Assembly: GCA_964469525.1 (NCBI GenBank)
Contig: CAYXYU010000018.1
Span: 1-30,985, forward strand
Length of the DNA: 30,985 nucleotides
Source of the DNA: JABDCD01 sp964469525
GTDB taxonomy: Bacteria; Pseudomonadota; Alphaproteobacteria; Rickettsiales; SXRF01
Reading direction: 5' to 3'
This document shows positions 1 through 8,625 of this stretch, piece after piece (position 1 is the first letter of the stretch; each line of letters begins with the position of its first letter). Made by a program: the position numbers and the translations under genes. The notes under the pieces are model-generated. The model searched no databases and was not told the origin of the DNA. It saw only the letters and a program-made list of their open reading frames with translations.

Positions 1-2
1 AC

Positions 3-773
3 CTGCAGAAAGAAGGATTCGAAACCACGCCTACCCCGTTATCTCCAATCGGCCTGCGGCTGGCGAAGCGCGGCCCGATTTTCACCACCGCCGCGTTCCG
101 GGCCGGGCATTTCGAAGTGCAGGACGAAGGGTCGCAGGTCGTGGCGCTGCTCACCGACGCGCAGCCGAAGCACAAGATCATCGATTTCTGCGCCGGCGCC
201 GGCGGCAAGACGCTCGCCATGGCGGCTGCCATGAAAAACAAGGGACAGATCCTGGCCTGGGATACGTCGGAAAAACGCCTGGGCCAGATGAAAGAACGCC
301 TGCGCCGCGCCGGGGTCGATAATGTGCGGGTGCATGTCATCGCTTCCGAGCATGACGCATTCATCAAGCGGCACAAGGAAACGGCCGACCGCGTGCTGGT
401 CGACGCGCCGTGCAGCGGCTCCGGCACCTGGCGGCGCAACCCCGATCTCAAATGGCGCTTCACGCAGAAGGATCTGGAAGAAGTGATGGCGCTGCAGCAA
501 TCCATACTGCAAAGCGCGTCGCGGCTGGTGAAACCCGGCGGCTATCTGATCTACGCCACCTGCTCCGTGCTGAAAGATGAAAATGAACGGCAGGTGGAGC
601 AATTCTTAAAAACAGGAAATAATTTCAGGGTTGTGTGCGCGGAAAAAATATGGGATAAAAATTCGACCATAGATGAGGCGCTTGAAGTGTCTTACCTGTG
701 GTTAACTCCGCATGAAGACGGGGTTGATGGTTTTTTTGCCGCCGTACTGGAACGGGTGACGGAAAAATCGTAA
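3..773 (+). CDS. rsmB: RsmB/NOP2-family 16S rRNA (cytosine-5) methyltransferase, 3' part
   Basis: The reading frame is open at the left edge, so only the C-terminal 256 residues are present. They form the SAM-dependent methyltransferase domain of the RsmB/NOP2 family, which methylates C5 of a cytosine in 16S rRNA. The SAM-binding motif DFCAGAGGKT and the two cysteine motifs of m5C methyltransferases are visible: DAPCSGSGTWRRNPD (motif IV) and ATCSV (motif VI). In this family one cysteine attacks C6 of the base and the other helps release the product. The N-terminal NusB-like domain of RsmB, if present, lies outside the window, so a related family member such as RsmF cannot be fully excluded. 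A GCCGCC/GGCGGC hairpin follows the stop, before the M23 peptidase gene. Confidence 0.88.
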   Translation: MQKEGFETTPTPLSPIGLRLAKRGPIFTTAAFRAGHFEVQDEGSQVVALLTDAQPKHKIIDFCAGAGGKTLAMAAAMKNKGQILAWDTSEKRLGQMKERLRRAGVDNVRVHVIASEHDAFIKRHKETADRVLVDAPCSGSGTWRRNPDLKWRFTQKDLEEVMALQQSILQSASRLVKPGGYLIYATCSVLKDENERQVEQFLKTGNNFRVVCAEKIWDKNSTIDEALEVSYLWLTPHEDGVDGFFAAVLERVTEKS

Positions 774-823
774 AAGACATAGCCGCCAAGCCTCGGACCC
801 GGCGGCATACTTTAGGGAGACAA

Positions 824-1927
824 ATGACGATGCAGTTGAAGCTGATAACGGCCGCCATGCAATATTATTTCCGGCAGTGGTTCCATAAACGCAACATCAT
901 CATCGTCTCCGAGCGCAAAGTGAAACATATCCCGATCAGCGGCGGCATGCAGTTCGCCGCCCTGCTGGTGGCGGCCGGCTCCATCTGCTGGGCGTCCTAT
1001 TCCACCGGCAGCTTCATGGCGGCCCGCTCGGCGCTGAAGGAACGCAACCAGACGCTGCGCTCGGTGGCCAGCGCGCGCGTCGAAAGCCTGAATCCGCTGG
1101 CGCAGATAGGCCCGGTAGCAACCCCGATGCCTCCCATTCAGGGCGAAGACCCGATTGCCTCCGCCCTCTCCGACCCCATGTTTACCCCTTCAGCGCTCAA
1201 CAATAACCGCTGGTTCGCCCGCGTCGCCGTATTGGAAAACAAGGTCATCGAGCTGAAGAATACTAATGAGGAGATTATTGAGCGCGTCCGCGACAAGACG
1301 TCGGGGCATATCAGCGAGCTCGAGTCAATCATCAAACAGACCGGCCTGAACGTCAGCGCTCTCAAGAAACAGTACGGCGAAGGCCGGCCGAAGGCGCAGG
1401 GCGGCCCCGAAGGCGGCCCGTATATTCCTGATAATTTGGTCGAAGCGTCCCCGCGCGTATATGAAATGTTCGACAACCTTGACCGGCTGGCCACGCTGCG
1501 CCAGATTATCAGCGACCTGCCGCTTTCCATGCCGATCCGGAACGCCGATACGCAAAGCTCGTTTGGCCGCCGCATTGATCCCTTTACCGGTCATCTGGCA
1601 TTCCACTCCGGTCTTGACATTTCCGGCCCAGCCGGCACCAAAATACACAGCACCGCCGATGGCAAGGTGATCGCCGCAGGACGCAATGGCGCTTACGGCA
1701 ATGCCATCGATATCGATCATGGTTACGGCATCGTGACGCGCTACGGCCACCTCAGCAAAATCCTTGTCAAGGAAGGCCAGTCTTTAAAGAAAGGCGATGT
1801 GATCGGCATTCAGGGCAGCACGGGCCGCAGCACCGGGCCACACCTGCATTATGAGGTGCGCTACAACGGCAAACCGATGAACCCGAAGAAATTCCTGGAG
1901 GCAGGACATTATGTTTCTAAAAAATAG
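824..1927 (+). CDS. Membrane-anchored M23-family metallopeptidase (LmdC/LytM-like)
   Basis: Predicted peptidoglycan endopeptidase of 367 aa. A cytoplasmic N-terminus is followed by one membrane segment at about residues 42-62, a likely coiled coil at about 130-185, and a C-terminal M23 domain from about 240. The zinc and catalytic residues are intact: H261 and D265 in HSGLD, H309 in YGHLS, and H340 and H342 in the HLH motif. The start is the ATG at 824 with AGGGAG upstream; an in-frame ATG at 830 is possible. The last 17 bases overlap the bactofilin gene, so the two are probably translationally coupled. In stalked alphaproteobacteria an M23 peptidase (LmdC) is encoded beside a bactofilin and is recruited by it for local wall remodelling; I infer the same here. 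Confidence 0.9.
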   Translation: MTMQLKLITAAMQYYFRQWFHKRNIIIVSERKVKHIPISGGMQFAALLVAAGSICWASYSTGSFMAARSALKERNQTLRSVASARVESLNPLAQIGPVATPMPPIQGEDPIASALSDPMFTPSALNNNRWFARVAVLENKVIELKNTNEEIIERVRDKTSGHISELESIIKQTGLNVSALKKQYGEGRPKAQGGPEGGPYIPDNLVEASPRVYEMFDNLDRLATLRQIISDLPLSMPIRNADTQSSFGRRIDPFTGHLAFHSGLDISGPAGTKIHSTADGKVIAAGRNGAYGNAIDIDHGYGIVTRYGHLSKILVKEGQSLKKGDVIGIQGSTGRSTGPHLHYEVRYNGKPMNPKKFLEAGHYVSKK

Positions 1928-2387
1928 CCTGTCCGGTGGTGCTCCGGGCGCTACTGCCGGCGGCGGCAAGAAGGATTCCATCCCGTCTGTCATCACCAAG
2001 GACATGCATATCCTGGGCAATATCATCAGCGACGGCGTGGTGGATTTCGACGGCACGCTCGATGGCAACATACGCTGCAACACGTTCACCCTGCGCAGCA
2101 CCGGCGCGGTGAAGGGCGAGGTGGTGGCCAGCACCGTGTTTATTTACGGCAAGGTCAAGGGACTGATTCGCGCCAAAAATGTGCATCTCTATGCCTCCTG
2201 CAACGTCGAGGGCATCATCATGCACGAGGCGATCACCATCGAGGATGGTGCCTTCGTGGATGGCAAATTCAAGCGCACCGATCGTGTCCATACGGGCGAT
2301 GAATCGGAAGATGGCGACTTCGCGGTGGAGGATGATACCGGCTCCTCCGACACGAAAATGTTGGAGAACATACGTTTAATACGGTAA
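1911..2387 (+). CDS. bacA: Bactofilin (polymer-forming cytoskeletal protein, DUF583)
   Basis: Bactofilins polymerise without nucleotide and act as membrane-associated scaffolds for cell-wall enzymes. The 158-aa product has a short Gly/Lys-rich N-terminal tail, a central right-handed beta-helix at about residues 25-125 with the repeated hydrophobic/glycine pattern typical of the family (for example ILGNIISDGVVDFDGTLDG and VKGEVVASTVFIYGKVKG), and an acidic Ser/Asp-rich tail. Length and architecture fit the family. The start at 1911 overlaps the M23 gene and is preceded by GGAGGCAGG. The overlap with a peptidase gene supports a shared role in local envelope growth. The gene symbol is by analogy only. 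Confidence 0.92.
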   Translation: MFLKNSLSGGAPGATAGGGKKDSIPSVITKDMHILGNIISDGVVDFDGTLDGNIRCNTFTLRSTGAVKGEVVASTVFIYGKVKGLIRAKNVHLYASCNVEGIIMHEAITIEDGAFVDGKFKRTDRVHTGDESEDGDFAVEDDTGSSDTKMLENIRLIR

Positions 2388-2397
2388 TATTGTACCT

Positions 2398-2958
2398 GTG
2401 AAGCAGGTACTCTCCATATGGAAGCGAATATTGTGCGTATGCTGCCTGATCGGGTTGCAGACTGCCATACCGTCCGCACAGGCGGCCGATCCCCGCGCCA
2501 ATAAATTCGGCTACACGGAGCTCCCCCCTTCGCGTTTCATGGAAGAACGGCTGAATCAGCGCACCGGGAAGAAAGACCATGTCCGCGCCATGATAAAATA
2601 TCAGGCCATGCGCGCCACCATGAAAGCCAGGGAGGAAAGGCGGAAAGCGGCGCAGGAAGAGGCGCGCAGGACCGGAAGGACACCGGGCAATGCGGTAAAT
2701 GAAGGCGGCATCGGGTTCATCGGCGGGATAGGCGGAATCACCTACGGCACAGCGGGAGAGGCCGGAAAGAAGCCGGAAATCGAAGCAGACGCCGATAAGA
2801 ATACGGCCAATGCTCCCCCGCCAGCGGAGAAGCCCACCGTGAAGGCAACCCCGGAAGCAAATCCGGAACCTGAACCACCCTCAGCACTGGGCACCGAACC
2901 GGTCAACAATGACCCTATCGGCAAGGTCGGCGGCATCGGCAAGGTGGGAGTGGAGTAA
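2398..2958 (+). CDS. Secreted Gly/Pro-rich protein of unknown function
   Basis: I do not recognise a family. The 186-aa product has a clear Sec signal peptide (basic start, hydrophobic core ILCVCCLIGL, probable cleavage after AQA near residue 29). A basic, Arg/Glu-rich and probably helical region follows (about 45-100), then a glycine-rich patch GGIGFIGGIGGITYG, an acidic Pro/Ala/Glu-rich segment, and a C-terminal echo of the glycine motif (GKVGGIGKVG). It is likely periplasmic and partly disordered. The start is a GTG only 10 bp after the bactofilin stop with a poor ribosome site, so the exact start is uncertain, but the signal peptide begins there. Its position suggests it belongs to the M23-bactofilin module. 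Confidence 0.65.
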   Translation: MKQVLSIWKRILCVCCLIGLQTAIPSAQAADPRANKFGYTELPPSRFMEERLNQRTGKKDHVRAMIKYQAMRATMKAREERRKAAQEEARRTGRTPGNAVNEGGIGFIGGIGGITYGTAGEAGKKPEIEADADKNTANAPPPAEKPTVKATPEANPEPEPPSALGTEPVNNDPIGKVGGIGKVGVE

Positions 2959-3302
2959 TCCAACCGCCCAAGCCGAACTTCAAAGAATAGTACCGTTGCA
3001 GCAGTCCGTCTTCGCTCGCTAAAAGCGAGCTTCGCCTGGCGCCAGCCACCCGAAGCCCGTAAGGGCGAAGGGTGGTGCGGCCGAGAAGACACTGCACCAC
3101 AGGTATGGGGGACATCTAAGCCCCTGGATAGGCTTGGTACTTACCTTGAGTGTGAGTGTTAGTGTACTAAGGAAGTGTACTACCCTCAAGCCAATTCCTA
3201 CTCCCTCTCCAGATTCAAAAAAACCAAGGGTTTCGGCTGCCCTGTATCCCCCCTTCCCCTCTGGGCTGGGGACAGGCGGGGTATAGAGGTATCTGGATAT
3301 GC

Positions 3303-3539
3303 TTGCGTATGAAAATCCCCAAATATCTCCATGTACCATTAAACGAGGCGCAAATGGGGGTATTTATAGGCGAATTTTTTATAAAAGGCTCATGTACCAC
3401 TATATGTAGTAGGCTGTCACAAAAAATTCACAAAATACAGGGTGAATCTGTGGACGAATTCGTTATGATGCTGCCGACGAATGGGAATACGGCAGATCGA
3501 TTTCGTCACAGTGAATTGCTACAGAAGGATCATTTATAA
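3303..3539 (+). CDS. Possible small or remnant ORF inside the tRNA-Leu-bounded segment
   Basis: The frame is open from 3303 (78 codons), but the best translation signal is a GTG at 3450 preceded by AGGGTGA, giving a 29-residue peptide with the ending RFRHSELLQKDHL. Its stop TAA overlaps the next ATG (TAATG at 3537-3541), an arrangement usual for coupled genes. I recognise no family. It could be the tail end of a decayed gene of the integrated element or a chance frame. Confidence 0.2.
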   Translation: MRMKIPKYLHVPLNEAQMGVFIGEFFIKGSCTTICSRLSQKIHKIQGESVDEFVMMLPTNGNTADRFRHSELLQKDHL

Positions 3540-3592
3540 TGGCAAAACATAGTAAAAGCGGCGGTGGGAAGGGTACTTGTGCGGTGTACTAG
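3539..3592 (+). CDS. Possible truncated 17-residue ORF, coupled to the preceding frame
   Basis: ATG at 3539 overlaps the stop of the preceding frame and has AGAAGGAT upstream. It encodes 17 residues beginning MAKHSKSGGGKG and then stops. The good start context with a very short product suggests the 5' end of a gene truncated by a deletion. No function can be assigned. Confidence 0.2.
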   Translation: MAKHSKSGGGKGTCAVY

Positions 3593-3629
3593 TTCACCGA
3601 TAAGCACCAAATATCCTGTAACCCTATGT

Positions 3630-3653
3630 AGCCTATATAATTTTAGGCTTTTG
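3630..3653 (+). terminator. Weak terminator-like hairpin before tRNA-Leu
   Basis: The stem AGCCTA (3630-3635) pairs with TAGGCT (3644-3649) and is followed by a short T run on the plus strand. It could end transcripts from the small frames upstream. A six-pair AT-rich stem is weak. Confidence 0.25.
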
Positions 3654-3736
3654 GTGCGGCCGAGAAGACTCGAACTTCCACGCCTCGCGGCGCTACCACC
3701 TCAAGGTAGTGCGTCTACCAATTCCGCCACGGCCGC
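3652..3736 (-). tRNA. tRNA-Leu(GAG)
   Basis: Read on the minus strand this is a complete 85-nt class II tRNA with an encoded CCA. The acceptor strands GCGGCCG and CGGCCGC pair over seven bases with discriminator A. The anticodon stem CTACC/GGTAG closes the loop TTGAGGT, giving anticodon GAG for CUC and CUU leucine codons. A long variable arm (GCC/GGC stem) and a TTCGAGT T-loop are present, as expected for tRNA-Leu. Its 3' end is duplicated at 3073-3090. Confidence 0.96.
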
Positions 3737-3766
3737 ATGCCTGAAGGGAATCCAATGGAGGGTAGA

Positions 3767-3794
3767 GGTGTAGCAAAAATTCCGGCTTTTGCAA
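3767..3794 (-). promoter_or_regulatory. Possible promoter of tRNA-Leu
   Basis: On the minus strand TTGCAA (3789-3794) and TACACC (3767-3772) are separated by 16 bp and would start transcription about 24 nt before the mature tRNA 5' end. The -10 match is poor, so this is tentative. Confidence 0.3.
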
Positions 3795-3908
3795 GCCTCA
3801 CCGCCGCCAAAAAACGCTTGTTTTTCCAGTATTACGGAAGTTTAACCGATTTGTCATATCGTGGCACTTATAATGCTGTATAATAAAGCTTCTTAAGGAA
3901 AATTCGGG

Positions 3909-5039
3909 ATGGCTGATACCAAACCACTGACCCTTACCCTGCAGGAAGGCGACCGGGTGTCGCTCGGCTATCACAGCGAGCCGGACCGCATCGAAAGACA
4001 ATTCCGCATTTCCCTGATCCGCAATGGGCGCGAGCACGTCGCCCTTTTCGATGAGGACACCACACTCGTGGTCGACGGAAAGGGAAAAAACACACTGATT
4101 ACCATTGCCGGCAATGTTGGACTCGCTCCGGATGACCCGATTCCGCGCATCCAGATGGATGCCGAAAATATTGTCATTGCGGGCGGCAGCTTTATTACCG
4201 CCAAGGAAAGCAAGCGGGCGCCGCTGATTCCATACACGCCGGATAACAGGCTGGGTATCAATTACGATGAAGAAAGCCGCATTATCGATGAGCGCTACGA
4301 TAAGAATGCGCTGGTGCTGACCAATATTGGCAGGGAAAATCGCAAGGTAATTATCGAACGCTCGGCCACTGCACCGGGCATTGTCGCGGTCGACGCCTTC
4401 GAGAACCCGAAACATACCTATAAAGTAGAGGGCAATAAAACCCTCGAGGCGAATCTGCAAACCCTGCCGCAGATCAAAAACAAGCCGGAAGTGCCCGCCA
4501 TGGCGCCTGCAGAAAAACCGAAGCCGAAAGAGGGCCTCACCCATGCGGACCAGGAAAAAATTCGCGGGGCACTGGAAAACGTTGAGACGACGCTGGAACA
4601 GGCGGAAAAATTTCCTCCCATCCGCAGGCTAAAAGATACAGATAAAACTTTGGACACACATTGGAAGAAGCTCATCGCCGCCGCCGATGAAGCTGCCCAG
4701 AAAACCGACCCTGATACGGTGAAAACATTCCAGAAACAACTGCAGGAAACCGTTCGCTACGTGCAGGAGAAAGCCGAGACGGGTGGGGCCTACGTAACGT
4801 TTAAGAGCCGGCTGGAGGGTATCGAACGCGACTTCAACAGCGCCACCCGCAACATCCCCGGCCTTGGCGACCAAGGCAGGTCAGCACCGCCGCAGGACGT
4901 ATTGCAGGCAGCGCGGCAGGCGGTTGATTCCTCAATCCAGAACCAACACGCCGCCCCGGCGGATCATGGATTCGATAAGGTGGCACTGGTGAATAAAGGC
5001 AAGCCGCTAACACCCGGCACCCCTTCCCTTCCGGCATGA
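3909..5039 (+). CDS. Unrecognised 376-aa protein, beta-rich N-terminus and helical C-terminus
   Basis: I do not recognise a family. ATG at 3909 follows AAGGAA at a normal distance, and two TATAAT-like hexamers (3869-3874 and 3879-3884) lie upstream without a well-spaced -35. No signal peptide or membrane segment is visible, so the protein is probably cytoplasmic. Residues 1 to about 185 are rich in alternating hydrophobic residues and glycine (for example LITIAGNVGL and ENIVIAGGSFI), suggesting beta structure. A Pro/Lys linker at about 189-210 (VPAMAPAEKPKPK) leads to an Ala/Glu/Lys/Gln-rich region at about 211-315 that should be helical, perhaps coiled coil. The last 60 residues are Pro/Gln-rich and likely disordered. 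The gene stands alone between tRNA-Leu (opposite strand) and the lipB repeat region. Confidence 0.75.
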   Translation: MADTKPLTLTLQEGDRVSLGYHSEPDRIERQFRISLIRNGREHVALFDEDTTLVVDGKGKNTLITIAGNVGLAPDDPIPRIQMDAENIVIAGGSFITAKESKRAPLIPYTPDNRLGINYDEESRIIDERYDKNALVLTNIGRENRKVIIERSATAPGIVAVDAFENPKHTYKVEGNKTLEANLQTLPQIKNKPEVPAMAPAEKPKPKEGLTHADQEKIRGALENVETTLEQAEKFPPIRRLKDTDKTLDTHWKKLIAAADEAAQKTDPDTVKTFQKQLQETVRYVQEKAETGGAYVTFKSRLEGIERDFNSATRNIPGLGDQGRSAPPQDVLQAARQAVDSSIQNQHAAPADHGFDKVALVNKGKPLTPGTPSLPA

Positions 5040-5060
5040 TTGTCGCCTTTCCCTAAATTT

Positions 5061-5131
5061 GTCATTCCTGCGAAAGCAGGAATCTTGTTTAATGGAACTT
5101 AAAATAAGACTCCTGCTTGCGCAGGAGTGAC
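5061..5131. repeat. GTCAT...GTGAC palindromic mini-element (71 bp) upstream of lipB
   Basis: Two hairpins in inverted orientation: ATTCCTGC-GAAA-GCAGGAAT (5064-5083) and ACTCCTGC-TTGC-GCAGGAGT (5109-5128), each with an 8-bp stem and 4-nt loop. The outer ends GTCATTCCTGCG and CGCAGGAGTGAC also pair with one mismatch. It belongs to the same family as the repeats at 5834, 8562, 16569, 20967, 22814 and 27928. Confidence 0.75.
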
Positions 5132-5155
5132 AACAACGACGGCAATACAAAACCC

Positions 5156-5788
5156 ATGCCCATCGAGTGGAAAACCTCCCCCGGCCTGATCGAGTATCCG
5201 CACGCCGTGGAAACCATGGAGCGGCGCGCCGAGGCCATTGCGCGCGGCGAAGCGCCGGAAATGGTGTGGCTGCTCGAGCATCCGCCGCTCTATACCGCCG
5301 GCACCAGCGCGAAAAAAACCGACCTGCTCGACCATGCGCGCTTCCCGGTCTACGAAACCGGCCGCGGCGGGCAGTACACCTATCACGGTCCCGGCCAGCG
5401 CGTCGCCTATGTTCTGCTGAACCTGAAGCAGCGCAACGGCATGGATGTGCGCCGCTATGTGCAGCAGCTGGAACAGTGGCTGATTGCAACGCTGGCGCGG
5501 TTCGGGGTGGAAGGGTTTACGCGGGAAGGGAGGATTGGGGTATGGGCTGTAAAGAATGGACAGGAAGCCAAGATTGCTGCGCTCGGCATCCGCGTGCGGC
5601 GCTGGGTGACGTATCACGGCGTCGCGCTCAACGTCGCGCCCGATCTGTCGCATTATGCGGGCATCGTGCCGTGCGGCATCGGTGATTATGGAGTGACGTC
5701 GCTGGAAAAGCTGGGCGTAAAGGCGTCGATGGAGAAGGTAGATGCGGCGCTGAAAGAGGAATTCAGCAAGCTGTTCTGCTCCGCATGA
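5156..5788 (+). CDS. lipB: Octanoyl-[acyl-carrier-protein]:protein N-octanoyltransferase LipB
   Basis: LipB moves octanoate from octanoyl-ACP to the lipoyl domain lysine of 2-oxoacid dehydrogenases and GcvH, the first step of endogenous lipoate synthesis in the cytoplasm. With the ATG at 5156 the product is 210 aa, normal for the family. The substrate-pocket signature RGGQYTYHGPGQ is at residues 70-81. The catalytic dyad is present: K139 in EAKIAALG and C173 in PCGIGDYGVTS. The frame extends upstream to 5117, but that part lies in a palindromic repeat and is not conserved LipB sequence, so I chose MPIEW. The ribosome site is weak. No lipA is seen nearby. Confidence 0.95.
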   Translation: MPIEWKTSPGLIEYPHAVETMERRAEAIARGEAPEMVWLLEHPPLYTAGTSAKKTDLLDHARFPVYETGRGGQYTYHGPGQRVAYVLLNLKQRNGMDVRRYVQQLEQWLIATLARFGVEGFTREGRIGVWAVKNGQEAKIAALGIRVRRWVTYHGVALNVAPDLSHYAGIVPCGIGDYGVTSLEKLGVKASMEKVDAALKEEFSKLFCSA

Positions 5789-5833
5789 TAATATCCGTCA
5801 TCGCCTGAATTTGCGCAGCGGAACGCTGTTGTT

Positions 5834-5937
5834 GTCATCCTGAGCGGAGTGAGGACGTCAGTCCGAACGCAGTCGAAGGATCTTATTCCGGTGCCAAGAA
5901 AGATCCTTCGACTCGGCTTCGCCTCGCTCAGGATGAC
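5834..5937. repeat. GTCATCC...GGATGAC inverted repeat (104 bp) downstream of lipB
   Basis: Outer arms ttgtcatcctgagcg (5832-5846) and cgctcaggatgacaa (5925-5939) pair perfectly over 15 bp. Inner arms agtcgaaggatct (5871-5883) and agatccttcgact (5901-5913) pair over 13 bp. The outer ends match the GTCAT...ATGAC boundaries of the other repeats in the window. The motif also resembles dispersed intergenic repeats known from many bacterial genomes. Confidence 0.75.
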
Positions 5938-6000
5938 AAAAAAGGGATGACGATACCCTGTTTTCTTCCTTTTCTTCTTCTTTTTCTTCTCCTTCTCCTT

Positions 6001-6021
6001 AAAAATCCGTGGCCGGCCACG
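6001..6021 (-). terminator. Possible terminator of the pcc operon
   Basis: Read on the minus strand, CGTGG-CCGG-CCACG is followed by GATTTTT, a short GC-rich hairpin plus U-run. It lies about 290 bp beyond the last minus-strand gene, so the assignment is tentative. Confidence 0.35.
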
Positions 6022-6240
6022 TGTTTTCCCTTTCAGTTCTGGCATGGGATCCGCCCCTCCCACTATGGCAGGGAGGCGCATGCGTCTTTAGTTACGCTCA
6101 CTGTCCAGGTGCTTTCCATAAAAACACGGCGAAACATGAAGCGAGGTCCCTGGCCCGCCGTCCTCATGTTTGGATCGCCGCATAGTCGATCGATCGCAAA
6201 GCCATCGTTGCACGGGATGGAATGTCCCGGAAGGGGGAAA

Positions 6241-6330
6241 ATGAAAAAATGGAATGAAACGCCCTTCCCTATCATCCCCTCCATAGATTGGGATGATGCA
6301 TTGCGTCAGCTTAAAGAGTATTTTCTTTAG
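6241..6330 (+). CDS. Possible 29-residue peptide converging on the pcc operon
   Basis: ATG at 6241 is preceded by GGAAGGGGG and encodes 29 residues ending SIDWDDALRQLKEYFL, an amphipathic protein-like ending. The last 20 bp overlap tail-to-tail with the minus-strand gene at 6311. Hairpins lie just upstream. I recognise no family; it may be chance. Confidence 0.25.
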   Translation: MKKWNETPFPIIPSIDWDDALRQLKEYFL

Positions 6331-6523
6331 GAGTGTTTTGACGCTTGGAACGCTGCTCTAGTTCCTCGACCGTAAAATGGCCTATCGTTTTACCGGTTTT
6401 ATCGATGAGTGTATACTTCGTGGGATGCGCAAGACTGGCAACGACGCTTCCCATTGTACGCAATAAACGGGCAGCATGGGATGGCTCTGTCTCGTCATGA
6501 ATCGGTTTCTGATTTTTTTTCAT
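6311..6523 (-). CDS. Small conserved-looking hypothetical protein downstream of pccA
   Basis: A 70-aa soluble, basic protein with no family I recognise. The start is well supported: ATG at 6523 follows AGGAGGGAGT, one of the strongest ribosome sites in the window, and lies 11 bp after the pccA stop. The segment KYTLIDKTGKTIGHFTVEELEQR resembles a small beta-beta-alpha fold, followed by a charged tail. It is very probably co-transcribed with pccA, but I cannot say whether it works with the carboxylase. Confidence 0.6.
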   Translation of the reverse strand: MKKNQKPIHDETEPSHAARLLRTMGSVVASLAHPTKYTLIDKTGKTIGHFTVEELEQRSKRQNTPKENTL

Positions 6524-6534
6524 ACTCCCTCCTA

Positions 6535-8526
<1,992 letters not shown>

Positions 8527-8561
8527 TATCTTATCATCCCCGTACGGCCTTCAATATCACC

Positions 8562-8589
8562 GTCATTCCGGCGCAGGCCGGAATCCATG
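8562..8589 (+). repeat. Left inverted repeat of the GIY-YIG element
   Basis: 28 bp beginning GTCATTCCGGC and ending AATCCATG. It is internally palindromic: ATTCCGGC-GCAG-GCCGGAAT. It matches the reverse complement of 8929-8956 at 26 of 28 positions, and the two differences keep the hairpin paired. Confidence 0.85.
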
Positions 8590-8625
8590 CTTCTCCACTT
8601 GCGCATGTGATGGCGTGATAATAAG

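Larger units (their letters stand above)
2959..3651. other. Gene-poor region between the bactofilin operon and tRNA-Leu
   Basis: No convincing long gene. The left part (3009-3075) holds three hairpins: gctcgct/agcgagc, the palindrome ctggcgccag, and a stem joining ccaccc to gggtgg around gcccgtaagggc. From 3073 onward comes the duplicated tRNA end. The following 560 bp is poorer in GC than the flanking genes, carries seven GTAC tetramers, and contains two tiny overlapping reading frames near 3450-3592. A short hairpin followed by TTTT (3630-3652) could end a plus-strand transcript. Confidence 0.6.
3073..3669. mobile_element. Candidate remnant integrated element bounded by tRNA-Leu 3'-end direct repeats
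   Basis: The 18 bases tggtgcggccgagaagac occur at 3073-3090 and again at 3652-3669, where they are the CCA, discriminator, acceptor strand and part of the T arm of tRNA-Leu (minus strand). The copies are direct repeats 579 bp apart. The complete tRNA is at one end and only the 3' fragment at the other, as expected when an element integrates into a tRNA 3' end. No integrase gene remains in the interval, so this would be a deletion remnant or a very small passenger. The alternative is a chance local duplication. Confidence 0.5.
5789..6310. other. Intergenic region between lipB and the converging pcc operon
   Basis: Holds a 104-bp inverted repeat (5834-5937), an uninterrupted run of about 40 pyrimidines on the plus strand (around 5963-6002), the palindrome CGTGGCCGGCCACG (6008-6021), and a stretch at 6127-6230 able to fold into hairpins before a 29-codon plus-strand frame at 6241. 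No long gene is supported; the long plus-strand frame over this region begins in the pyrimidine tract with a run of leucines and looks spurious. Confidence 0.6.

Noticed and set aside
2398..2958. Lipoprotein reading of the secreted Gly/Pro-rich protein
   Set aside because: Cysteines occur in the hydrophobic core but no L-x-x-C lipobox sits at the expected cleavage point; AQA-A fits ordinary signal peptidase.
5947..6330. A 127-codon plus-strand frame after lipB
   Set aside because: It begins inside the polypyrimidine tract with a leucine run and no ribosome site; only the last 29 codons have a plausible start.
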